This document shows, piece after piece, positions 38,345 through 45,875 of a DNA stretch of 64,000 bases; position 1 is the first letter of the stretch; each line of letters begins with the position of its first letter. This DNA comes from Rubrivivax sp. (lineage in GTDB: Bacteria; Pseudomonadota; Gammaproteobacteria; Burkholderiales; Burkholderiaceae_C): positions 1 to 64,000 of the forward strand of contig JAHBZS010000019.1 in NCBI GenBank assembly GCA_019635285.1, written 5' to 3'. The position numbers and the translations under genes are program-made. The notes below the pieces were generated by a model. That model made no database searches, was not told where the DNA came from, and saw only the letters and a program-made list of their open reading frames with translations.

Positions 38345-39346
38345 CTACGAAACGTTCGAGCGATCTTGTCCGAGCCGCGCATAGGCTGCCGAGGCCAGGA
38401 TGATGATGGCCCCCTTCAGCACCAGTTGCAGGTTGTAGTCCAATCCCAGCAAGTTCACGAGGTTGAAGGCGATGAACAGCACCAGCACGCCGACCACCGT
38501 TCCGAACACCGTACCTCGCCCCCCGCTGAACACCGTGCCGCCGAGCACGATGGCCGCCAGGGCGTCGAATTCGAATCCACGCCCGGTGAAGGTGCTCGAT
38601 ACACCGGAGCGTGCCAGGACGGCAAGGCCGCCCAGGCCCGCAAAGAGCCCGGATATGACGTAGCAGGCCAAGGTCACGGCGGCGATGGGGACGCCTGCCT
38701 GCAAGGCCGCTTCGCGATTGCTGCCGATCAGGTAGATCTGCCGGCCCAGGCGCGTCCTGCGCGCGACCCACTCGAGAACGGCAGCCAGCAGCACGAAGCA
38801 CAGCCCCAGCACCGGCAACACATCGCCGAGGCGTTGGTTGAAGAAGGCACGAAACCCCGGCGACACGACGCCCCGCGCGGTACCGCCGGACAGCATTTGC
38901 GTCAAGCCGTAGATGGCGATCGCCGTGCCCAGGGTCAGGATGAACGAGGAGTTGCGGTTGAAGACAACCAGGACGCCGTTGACCGCCCCCATGGCGGCGC
39001 ACAGCAACAGCGTCATGCCGATGGCCAAAGGCATGCGCTCGGCCTCGCCGCGCATCAGCACGGCACAGCACACGGCGGCAAAGGAGATGATGGCGCCGAT
39101 CGACAGATCCACGCATCCCAGAATCATCACCAGGGTGGTGCCGACGGCGGCGATGCCAACCGGGGCGGCCTGCCGCAGCGTCTGGCCCAGGTAGGCCGGA
39201 TCGGCGAACGCGTCCGACAAGGACAGCGCAAGCAGGTACAGCAGCAGCAGCACCCACAGGATCGCCGTGCGCGACAGCCATTGGCGCAGCACATGCCCGA
39301 CCATGGGCCGCGCGGGTTGGGCCACCGCCTCGGCGCCGTGCGTCAC
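38345..39346 (-). CDS. CUT2-type ABC transporter permease
   Basis: 333-residue RbsC-like permease with about 10 helices. IGAVGTTLVMILGCVDLSIGAIISFAAV-type GGIDLS region, GRGFEFDALAAIVLGGTVFSGGRGTVFGTVVGVL and the C-terminal helices fit the family. The start codon is GTG, overlapping the upstream permease stop (GTGA). It pairs with the second permease, presumably as a heterodimer. Confidence 0.9.
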   Translation of the reverse strand: MTHGAEAVAQPARPMVGHVLRQWLSRTAILWVLLLLYLLALSLSDAFADPAYLGQTLRQAAPVGIAAVGTTLVMILGCVDLSIGAIISFAAVCCAVLMRGEAERMPLAIGMTLLLCAAMGAVNGVLVVFNRNSSFILTLGTAIAIYGLTQMLSGGTARGVVSPGFRAFFNQRLGDVLPVLGLCFVLLAAVLEWVARRTRLGRQIYLIGSNREAALQAGVPIAAVTLACYVISGLFAGLGGLAVLARSGVSSTFTGRGFEFDALAAIVLGGTVFSGGRGTVFGTVVGVLVLFIAFNLVNLLGLDYNLQLVLKGAIIILASAAYARLGQDRSNVS

Positions 39347-40308
39347 CCCGCGGCCCCGCTTTGCCAACGCGTGCTGCTGCGGCCCCGCGTCAAGACGATC
39401 GCACCGACGACGATCAGCCCCTTGGCGAAGGTCTGCACGAAGGCAGACACTTCGAGCAGGTTCAGAACGTTGGAGATCGTGCCAAGCAGCAGCGCCGCGG
39501 CAACGGTGCCCCAGATGCTGCCCCGGCCACCCGCCAGCGATGCCCCCCCAAGCACTGCGGCGACGATGGCATCGAGTTCGAAGCCCTGCCCTGCGTTTGG
39601 ATAGCCCGTACCCAGACGACCAGCGATCAACAACCCGCCCAGCACGGCAGCAAGGCTGCACAAGAAGAAGGCGATGGTGCGGACACGGGCCACATCGACG
39701 CCCGCGCGCCGCGCGGCATGCGCGTCGTTGCCGCTGGCGACCAAGCGCAGGCCGAAACGGGTCCGGCGCAGCACCACATGCGCCACCGCGGCCGCCGCCA
39801 GCAACAGCAATGCAGCCGCGGGCACCCCCATCACTCGGCCATCGGCGAGCCACGCCAAGGCCTCGGGCGCCCGCCCGACGCTGCGATCGGTGTAGGCGAA
39901 GATCAGCCCCTGCAGCACGCTCAGCGTGCCGAAGGTCAGGATCAGCGATTCGATGCGCAGGTGCTTCAGCAGCCAGCCGTGCGCCACGCCGATTGCCGCG
40001 CCCATGGCCAGGACCAATGCGAGCAAGGGCAGCAGCCCGAGTCCATGGTTGGCGTGGAGCGCGCACAGCAGCACCACGGTCAGGCCCAGCACCTGACCCA
40101 CCGACAAGTCGATCAGGCCGCCGATGATGACGAAGGTCTGCCCGATGGCCACCAGACCCAGTGCTGCGGATTGCGTCAATACGTTGGCCACGTTGTTGGA
40201 CGTCGCGAAACCCGGCACGAACACCCAAGCCAGCAACAGCACCCCACCAAGCAGCCAGAGGATGGGCGGGCGACCGTCCGCGGGGCCGGCTGCCGCAAGG
40301 AGGCGCAT
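39343..40308 (-). CDS. CUT2-type ABC transporter permease (second copy)
   Basis: 321-residue RbsC-like permease: LGLVAIGQTFVIIGGLIDLSVGQVLGL, LRRTRFGLRLVASGNDAHAARRAGVDV and GFELDAIVAAVLGGASLAGGRGSIWGTV. It is diverged from its neighbour. The ATG overlaps the hydrolase stop by 1 nt (TGATG). Confidence 0.9.
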   Translation of the reverse strand: MRLLAAAGPADGRPPILWLLGGVLLLAWVFVPGFATSNNVANVLTQSAALGLVAIGQTFVIIGGLIDLSVGQVLGLTVVLLCALHANHGLGLLPLLALVLAMGAAIGVAHGWLLKHLRIESLILTFGTLSVLQGLIFAYTDRSVGRAPEALAWLADGRVMGVPAAALLLLAAAAVAHVVLRRTRFGLRLVASGNDAHAARRAGVDVARVRTIAFFLCSLAAVLGGLLIAGRLGTGYPNAGQGFELDAIVAAVLGGASLAGGRGSIWGTVAAALLLGTISNVLNLLEVSAFVQTFAKGLIVVGAIVLTRGRSSTRWQSGAAG

Positions 40309-40928
40309 CAGCCGAGCTGGCGCAGCACCGTTTTGCTGTCTTCTACCCAGCCGAACTTGCTGGCGAAGTTCTTCAAGGTCGCGGCATGCAAATCCGGCGC
40401 AAACGATGAAACGGCATCGCTGACCAGTGTGGTGCGGTAGCCATGGTGAAAAGCCTGCCGCGCCGTCTCTTCGACACAAATCTGCGTGACCGTGCCGGTG
40501 ATGATCAGCGACTCCACACCCAGCGAGCGCAACACGGGTTCCAGTGTGGTGGCGTGGAATGCACCGTAGTTGAATTTCTCGATCTGGTGTTCGCCAGCCA
40601 ATGGTGCAAGCTCATCCACCACGTCGGTGCATTCCAGCTCTTTGCCGACGTCGGGATAGAACCGCCGGTGACCTTTCCAGCAGCACTTTGTGGGCGGCAA
40701 AGCCTGGGGTGACCATTCCCACAGAAGCACCGGTGCCGGGAAGGTGATGAACTTGGTAAACACGACCGGCAGCTTGCGGGCACGGAAGTAGTCCACCAGC
40801 GCGCGGTTCGCCGGCAGCGTCGCCCGCGCATCGGCCACTTCCAGTGCGGCGCCGACCCGCACGAAATCATTCTGCATGTCGACGACCAACAGTGCCGGCT
40901 TGCGAACACGATCCGGAATTTCGATCAT
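40308..40928 (-). CDS. isochorismatase-family cysteine hydrolase
   Basis: 206-residue amidohydrolase of the isochorismatase superfamily. The catalytic triad is visible: Asp in ALLVVDMQNDFV, Lys in IEKFNYGAFHATTLEPVLRSLGV, and Cys in ITGTVTQICVEETARQAFHHGY. The family includes N-carbamoylsarcosine, biuret, ureidoacrylate and maleamate hydrolases. As first gene of an importer operon it may hydrolyse an amide or ureide bond of the imported solute. GGGAG lies before the ATG at 40928. Confidence 0.88.
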   Translation of the reverse strand: MIEIPDRVRKPALLVVDMQNDFVRVGAALEVADARATLPANRALVDYFRARKLPVVFTKFITFPAPVLLWEWSPQALPPTKCCWKGHRRFYPDVGKELECTDVVDELAPLAGEHQIEKFNYGAFHATTLEPVLRSLGVESLIITGTVTQICVEETARQAFHHGYRTTLVSDAVSSFAPDLHAATLKNFASKFGWVEDSKTVLRQLG

Positions 40929-40955
40929 CTTGAGCTCCCAGCAGACCGTCGACAT

Positions 40956-40971
40956 TCAACCAGATGGTTGA
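40956..40971. promoter_or_regulatory. perfect 16-bp palindrome, candidate TetR operator
   Basis: TCAACCAGATGGTTGA: two 7-bp arms around GA, 28-43 nt before the hydrolase ATG. The ACCA-N2-TGGT core equals that of the E. coli RutR site (TTGACCA-N2-TGGTCAA). The operon encodes its own TetR protein. Confidence 0.7.
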
Positions 40972-41365
40972 TTGCTTGGCAAGCAACGGGTGCCGAGGAT
41001 CGTCCAGCGCATCGCTGCGGCGCTGCAGGCCGGGAGGATGCCGCGGTCGACCCGCCGATGGCCGCTGACCGCAGGCGGCCCACCGCAGCCAGGACGAGTC
41101 GTGCATGATCGGCGTCGCGCATTGACCATGAGCCTGCGCCATGCCCACCGAGCGATGCGCTCGATGCTGAGCGCCCACCGCTCCGAGACCGCCATCCGCT
41201 TATTGCGTGCCGCCGCGCAGATGCACATCCGCACCATGGCGATCTCGCAGGACCGACCTCCGGCGCGGGGGCGGGTTCGACCGTAGCCGCAGCGGCGCCT
41301 GCGGGGCCTATGCTGGCCGGCCGCCGCCACCGGCGGACCGAACCACCCGCCAGGAGACCCCGTCG
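40972..41365. other. gene-free region of about 390 bp
   Basis: Separates the minus-strand importer operon from the plus-strand Bug receptor. Short open frames exist on both strands, such as a 52-codon frame from the ATG at about 41129, but none has a recognisable family, and no strong hairpin or RNA motif is visible. Confidence 0.45.
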
Positions 41366-42361
41366 ATGCCACATCCCGGCCGCCCCACCCGCCGCCAGTT
41401 CGTTGCCGGCGCCACCGCCCTCGCCAGCGGGCTGATCGCGCCCGGGTCGCACGCACAGGGTGCCAAGTACCCGTCCAAGCAGATCCGCATCGTCGTGCCC
41501 TTCGCGCCCGGCGGGCTGACCGACGCCTATGCGCGGCTCTACGGCGAGCAGCTGACGCAGCAGCTGGGTGCGACGGTGCTGGTGGAGAACAAGACCGGCG
41601 CCGGCGCGGTGATCGGCATCGACGCCGTGGCCAAGGCGCCGGCGGACGGCTACACGCTGCTCGTCACCACCACCGGCACGGTGATGCAGAACCGCGTGCT
41701 GTACACCAAGCTGCCCTACAACCTGGACAAGGACCTGGTGCCCATCACGGTGTTCCCGTCGGGCCCGCTGGTGGTGGCGGTGGCCCCCAACGTGCCGGCA
41801 CGCAACGTCAAGGAATTCCTCGCCTGGGCCAAGGGCCGCGAGGCGTCGATGGGCTCGTACGCGCCGGGCTCGTACCCGCAGATGCTGGCCGACCTGTTCA
41901 ACCGCCACTACGGCAGCAAGCTGCAGACCGTCAACTACCGCGGCGAAACGCCGATGTGGGTGGACGTGGCCAGCGGCCAGGTGCAGATCGCCGTGGGCAG
42001 CGTGCAGGCCTTCAACACCGTGTCCACGCGCGGCCTCAAGCCGCTGGGCGTCACCGGCACCTACCGCACGCCCAAGATGCCCGAGCTGCAGACCTTGATC
42101 GAGCAGGGCATCAACGATCCGCTGGTGGCGCTGGAAGGCGGCCTGGCGCTGATGGCCCCGTCCGGCACGCCCGAGGCCATCCTGAAGACGCTGTCCTCCG
42201 TCGTGGTCAAAGGCGCGGAAACCGAGCAGTCGGCCAAGCTGCGCGAGAACTTCGGCATCCCCAACAAGCCCAAGGGCCTGGCCGAGACCCGTGCCGACTG
42301 GGACAAGCAGGCGCCGGCCTGGATCAAGGCGGCGGTGGACCTGGGCGTCAAGCTGGACTGA
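41366..42361 (+). CDS. Bug/TctC-family periplasmic solute receptor
   Basis: 331-residue tripartite tricarboxylate transporter receptor. A twin-Arg-like signal (RRQFVAGATALASGLIAPGSHAQ) is followed by YPSKQIRIVVPFAPGGLTD, VLVENKTGAGAVIGIDAVAKAPADGYTLL and the C-terminal LRENFGIPNKPKGLAE. Binds small carboxylates or related organic anions. No TctA/TctB permease genes adjoin it, as is common for the many orphan Bug receptors of Burkholderiales. CAGGAGACC lies upstream. Confidence 0.9.
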   Translation: MPHPGRPTRRQFVAGATALASGLIAPGSHAQGAKYPSKQIRIVVPFAPGGLTDAYARLYGEQLTQQLGATVLVENKTGAGAVIGIDAVAKAPADGYTLLVTTTGTVMQNRVLYTKLPYNLDKDLVPITVFPSGPLVVAVAPNVPARNVKEFLAWAKGREASMGSYAPGSYPQMLADLFNRHYGSKLQTVNYRGETPMWVDVASGQVQIAVGSVQAFNTVSTRGLKPLGVTGTYRTPKMPELQTLIEQGINDPLVALEGGLALMAPSGTPEAILKTLSSVVVKGAETEQSAKLRENFGIPNKPKGLAETRADWDKQAPAWIKAAVDLGVKLD

Positions 42362-42400
42362 GCGCGGCGGGTCGCGGGCGGCCGTCGCTAGACTGGCCGC

Positions 42401-43282
42401 ATGCCGGACTGCCGAAGCTCCCCTGACCTGCCCGCACTGCGCCGCCGCCATTGGCTGCTGGGCGCGCTGGGGGCGTGCGCCCTGCCCTGCACCGCGGCGC
42501 CCGCCAAGGCCGCCGCCACCGCGGCGTTGCCGCGCGCCGCGCAGGTGCCGGGCGGCATCGCGCGGCTGCCCTTGGGCGCGGCCGCCACCCGGCCCCTGGC
42601 ACAGGCCGGCGAGGTGCCGCTGCTCGTCGTCGGCAACCCGTCGGCATGGCAGGCGCTGGTCGGCATTGCGCTGTCCACGCCACCCGGCGACGCACACATC
42701 ACGGTGCGGACCACCGAAGGCGGCGCCGCACGCGAGCTGCACTATGCCGTCGCGCCCAAGGCTTACCGCGTGCAGAAGCTCGAGGTGCCGCCCACCACGG
42801 TGGACCTGTCCGCCGAGGACGAGGCACGCTACCAGCGCGAACGCACGCACATCGACGCGCTGACGGCGCTGTACAGCGAACCGCTGCCGCCCACGCTGGG
42901 CATGCGCGTGCCGACGCCGGGCCGCCGCTCGGCGTCCTTCGGCCTGCGGCGCGTGTTCAACGGCCAGTCGCGCAATCCGCACAGCGGCATGGACATCGCC
43001 GCCGGCACCGGCACGCCGGTGGCGGCACCGCTGCCGGGCCAGGTGATCGACACCGGCGACTACTTCTTCAACGGCCGCACGGTGTGGCTCGACCACGGCG
43101 GCGGGCTGCTGACGATGTACTGCCACCTGAGCCGCATCGACGTGCAGCCCGGCGACCGGCTGGCCACGGGCCAGCGCCTCGGCCTGGTCGGCGCCACCGG
43201 CCGCGTCACCGGGCCGCACCTGCACTGGTCGGTGATGCTCAACCGCGTGATGGTCGACCCGGCGCTGTTCCTCCCCGCCTGA
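42401..43282 (+). CDS. M23-family metallopeptidase
   Basis: 293-residue exported peptidase. The signal segment RRRHWLLGALGACALPCTAAP resembles a Tat or Sec signal. The LytM/M23 domain near residues 180-290 has its zinc ligands in NPHSGMDIAAGTGTPV (H, D) and VTGPHLHWSV (HxH). It probably cleaves peptidoglycan cross-links in the periplasm or activates an amidase. Confidence 0.9.
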   Translation: MPDCRSSPDLPALRRRHWLLGALGACALPCTAAPAKAAATAALPRAAQVPGGIARLPLGAAATRPLAQAGEVPLLVVGNPSAWQALVGIALSTPPGDAHITVRTTEGGAARELHYAVAPKAYRVQKLEVPPTTVDLSAEDEARYQRERTHIDALTALYSEPLPPTLGMRVPTPGRRSASFGLRRVFNGQSRNPHSGMDIAAGTGTPVAAPLPGQVIDTGDYFFNGRTVWLDHGGGLLTMYCHLSRIDVQPGDRLATGQRLGLVGATGRVTGPHLHWSVMLNRVMVDPALFLPA

Positions 43283-43293
43283 CGCACGGCCGG

Positions 43294-43832
43294 CTACTGC
43301 AGCAGGTCGCCGGTCACTTCGTCTTCGGACAGCAGCGCGATCTTCGTCGGCTGCACGCGCCAGATGTCGCGGCAGTAGTCGCGGATGCTGCGGTCTGAAC
43401 TGAACTTGCCCATGCGCGCCACGTTCAGGATCGACATGCGCGTCCAGCGTTCGCGGTCGGCATAGGCGGCGCTGACCTGGTCCTGCGCCTGCAGGTAGGA
43501 GGCGAAGTCGCCCATCAGCCGGTAGTTGTCGCGGCCCAGCAGCGAATCGACGATGGGGCGGAACAGCTCGCGGTCGCCGCGCGAGAAGTGGTCGTCGGCG
43601 ATCAGGTCGATGACCGCGCGCAGCTGCACGTTGCCCTGGTACAGCGCCCTCGGGTCGTAGCCGCTGCCCGGCAGCCAGCTGGCCTGCACCTGCTCGGCGG
43701 TCATGCCGAAGAGGAAGAAGTTCTCGGCGCCCACCTCCTCGCGGATCTCGACGTTGGCGCCGTCCAGGGTGCCGATGGTCAGCGCGCCGTTCGGAACACC
43801 ACCTTCAGCCGGTCGTGCAAGGTGGGCTGCAG
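43294..43832 (-). pseudogene. glgP: glycogen phosphorylase remnant (C-terminal part)
   Basis: About 165 residues from NGALTIGTLDGANVEIREEVGAENFFLFG to MGKFSSDRSIRDYCRDIW match the extreme C-terminus of glycogen phosphorylase (normally about 800-830 residues). Just upstream, in a different frame (43794-43832), the segment LQPTLHDRLKVVF fits the part of GlgP that normally lies about 40 residues earlier. The roughly 40 residues between, including the EASGTGNMK segment with the PLP-binding Lys, are missing. So an N-terminal deletion and a small frame-changing internal deletion have destroyed the gene. An open frame runs to 43866 but lacks GlgP homology at its start. Confidence 0.85.
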
Positions 43833-43859
43833 CAGTGGAAGCCTCGAATCCGCCCGCTT

Positions 43860-43877
43860 TTGTCACGATCGCGTCAC
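43860..43877 (+). promoter_or_regulatory. PHO-box-like direct repeat
   Basis: TTGTCAC-GATC-GCGTCAC: two 7-bp repeats at 11-bp pitch, as in the PhoB site CTGTCAT-N4-CTGTCAT. A TACACT hexamer follows 11 nt later (43889-43894), a spacing expected for a PhoB-activated promoter. Confidence 0.4.
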
Positions 43878-43899
43878 GAGGGCCCGCCTACACTGCCTT

Positions 43900-44050
43900 C
43901 CGTTCGAGCGCAGAACCGGCCGCACGATTGGGCGGAGGGAGCAATCCCAGGGGAACCCGTCACCCAGCGCTGCAGTACCGTCATCGGTGCCTTCGCAGGC
44001 CCGATGTCCGGCAAGGAGCCCGCCACCAGCCCTGGTCGCGGGCTTTTCTT
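43900..44050 (+). ncRNA. candidate small RNA
   Basis: About 150 nt with no convincing coding frame lie between a PHO-box/-10-like element and a strong terminator on the plus strand, with no plus-strand protein gene nearby for the terminator to serve (the M23 gene ends 600 nt upstream). The sequence holds short self-complementary blocks. No known family is recognised. The start coordinate is approximate. Confidence 0.4.
44017..44050 (+). terminator. strong rho-independent terminator
   Basis: AGCCCGC (44017-44023) pairs with GCGGGCT (44038-44044), and within it ACCAG pairs with CTGGT; TTTTCTT follows. The minus-strand reading has no T-run, so it acts on plus-strand transcripts. Confidence 0.8.
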
Positions 44051-44058
44051 GTGCTGCC

Positions 44059-44829
44059 TCAGCGCAGCCCGTCCCAGAGCAGCTTGGCCCCGGTGAGGAA
44101 CATGCCGGCATAGGCCAGCACGTAGAACCAGCGCGGCTGGATGCGCCGCGTCAGCCACACCCCCAGCCACACGCCCACCGGCGCCAGCGGCAAGAGCAGC
44201 AGCGAGTTCACCATGTTGGTGCGGTTGATCAGCCCCAAGCCGGCATAGGGCAGCCATTTCGCCAGGTTCACCGCGGCGAAGAACACCGCGCTGGTGGCCG
44301 CGAAGGTGATCGGCTTCATGCGCAGCGGCAGCAGGTAGACGTTGAGCGGCGGGCTGCCGGCATGCACCACGAAGCTGGTGAAACCCGAGGTGGTGGCCAG
44401 CCCCAAGGCCGCCCAGCGCGGCAGCCGCGGCGCGTCCGCGCGCGGCGGGAACAGCAGCCGCTGCGCCAGGAAGAGCAAGGTCAGCGCCCCCACCAGCCCG
44501 GCCACCGTGCGCGTGGACAGCACGCCGAAGAGCACCGTGCCCAGGCCCACGCCCAGCAATCCGGCGGGCAGCAGCTGGCGCAGCAGCGCCGCATCGCGCT
44601 CGCGCCACAGCTGCTGCAGCCCGGCGAGATCCATCAGCAGCAGCACCGGCAGCATGATTGCCGCCGCCTGCGGCACCGGCACCACCAGCGACAGCAGCGG
44701 CGTGCCCAGCGCGCCGAAGCCGCTGAGGAAGCCGCTCTTGCCCAGGCCCATCAGCAGCACGGCCGGCACCGCCAACACGTAGAACCAGGGGTCGTGGATC
44801 AGCGGCCACGACGCCAGCCAGTCATGCAA
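44059..44829 (-). CDS. TSUP-family (TauE/SafE) membrane permease
   Basis: 256-residue permease with about eight helices: [35 protein letters not shown] and the repeated half [23 protein letters not shown]. Family members export sulfite or other organosulfur or small anions. The start is TTG, overlapping the end of rutE by 8 nt, because no in-frame ATG precedes the first helix; GAGG lies upstream. Coupling with rutE suggests shared expression. The paralogue at 61-798 belongs to a different TSUP subfamily. Confidence 0.82.
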   Translation of the reverse strand: MHDWLASWPLIHDPWFYVLAVPAVLLMGLGKSGFLSGFGALGTPLLSLVVPVPQAAAIMLPVLLLMDLAGLQQLWRERDAALLRQLLPAGLLGVGLGTVLFGVLSTRTVAGLVGALTLLFLAQRLLFPPRADAPRLPRWAALGLATTSGFTSFVVHAGSPPLNVYLLPLRMKPITFAATSAVFFAAVNLAKWLPYAGLGLINRTNMVNSLLLLPLAPVGVWLGVWLTRRIQPRWFYVLAYAGMFLTGAKLLWDGLR

Positions 44830-45397
44830 GTCGGCAGGCCTCGTCGAAGCTCAGGCGCGGGTTGCGCTGGAACACCTTGGACGGATCGCCCCGGCCCAGC
44901 GCGCAGATGAAGTTGGTCTTGACGGCCGTGCCGGCCCAGAACGCGGCGTCGATCTTGGCGGGGTCGAATCCGCTCATCGGCCCGCAGTCCAGGCCCAGCG
45001 CGCGCGCCGCCATGATCAGGTAGCCGCCCTGCAGGCTGGAGTTGCGCATGGCCGACTCGGCGCGCTTGGCCGCGTCGTCGACGAACCACGCGCGCGCGTC
45101 GGTATGCGGGAACAGCTTGGGCAGCTGCTCATGGAAATCCAGGTCCATGCCGACGATCACCGTGACCGGCGCCTCGCGCACCTTGTTCACGTTGCCCGGG
45201 CTGACGCAGCCCAGCAGCTTGTCCTTGCCCTGCGCCGAGCGCACGAAGACCAGCCGCGCCGGCGTGGAGTTGGCGGCCGTGGGGCCCCACTTCATCAGGT
45301 CGTAGAGCTGGCGCAGGGTCGCGTCGGACACGGGCTCGGGCTGGTAGCCGTTCTGCGTGCGGGCGTCGGTGAAGAGCTGTTCGGTGCTGGTGATCAT
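44822..45397 (-). CDS. rutE: malonic semialdehyde reductase RutE-like nitroreductase
   Basis: 191-residue FMN nitroreductase-fold protein. [87 protein letters not shown] and the end LSFDEAC follow E. coli RutE nearly throughout. RutE reduces malonic semialdehyde to 3-hydroxypropionate in pyrimidine breakdown. No other rut genes adjoin it. The ATG at 45397 gives the family start. Confidence 0.85.
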   Translation of the reverse strand: MITSTEQLFTDARTQNGYQPEPVSDATLRQLYDLMKWGPTAANSTPARLVFVRSAQGKDKLLGCVSPGNVNKVREAPVTVIVGMDLDFHEQLPKLFPHTDARAWFVDDAAKRAESAMRNSSLQGGYLIMAARALGLDCGPMSGFDPAKIDAAFWAGTAVKTNFICALGRGDPSKVFQRNPRLSFDEACRLA

Positions 45398-45442
45398 GCT
45401 GCGCCGGCCAGTCGGCCGCGGTGGAGGGGCGACAATTGTCGA

Positions 45443-45874
45443 ATGTTCCAGCCCTCGCAGCACGACGTCCGGTCATTCTTCTGCGCCACCTGGCGCAAGC
45501 GGCGCGACGGCCTGCCGCTGACGCCGCTGGAGGCCCAGGCCGCGCCGTGGATCGACGAGCATCCCGAGTACCACGCCACCTTGGCCGACGAGGCGGCGGC
45601 GCTGGCCGCCAGCTTCACGGTGGAGGACGGCCGCGAGAACCCGTTCCTGCACCTGTCGATGCACCTGTCGATCGGCGAGCAGACCGGCATCGACCAGCCC
45701 ACCGGCATACGCCAGGCGGTGCAGCTGCTGGCCGCGAAGCGCGGCTCGCTGCACCTGGCACATCACGAGGTCATGGAATGCCTGGGCCGCATGATCTGGG
45801 AATCGCAGCGCAGCGGGCTGCCGCCCGATGGCCCCGCCTACATCGACTGCGTCAGGCAGCGCGCCACGCGCTGA
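45443..45874 (+). CDS. DUF1841-family protein
   Basis: 143-residue cytosolic protein, [44 protein letters not shown], with [15 protein letters not shown] and [33 protein letters not shown]. These are the conserved blocks of DUF1841, widespread in betaproteobacteria and of unknown function. It is divergent from rutE with 45 nt between starts. Confidence 0.85.
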   Translation: MFQPSQHDVRSFFCATWRKRRDGLPLTPLEAQAAPWIDEHPEYHATLADEAAALAASFTVEDGRENPFLHLSMHLSIGEQTGIDQPTGIRQAVQLLAAKRGSLHLAHHEVMECLGRMIWESQRSGLPPDGPAYIDCVRQRATR

Positions 45875-45875
45875 C

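Noticed and set aside
40972-41286. Open frame of 104 codons in the gene-free region
   Set aside because: No family resemblance, no ribosome site and poor composition; kept only as part of the gene-free region.
43294-43866. A functional 190-residue protein from the glgP remnant frame
   Set aside because: It lacks the PLP-binding lysine and most of the enzyme, and its first 25 residues come from unrelated sequence.
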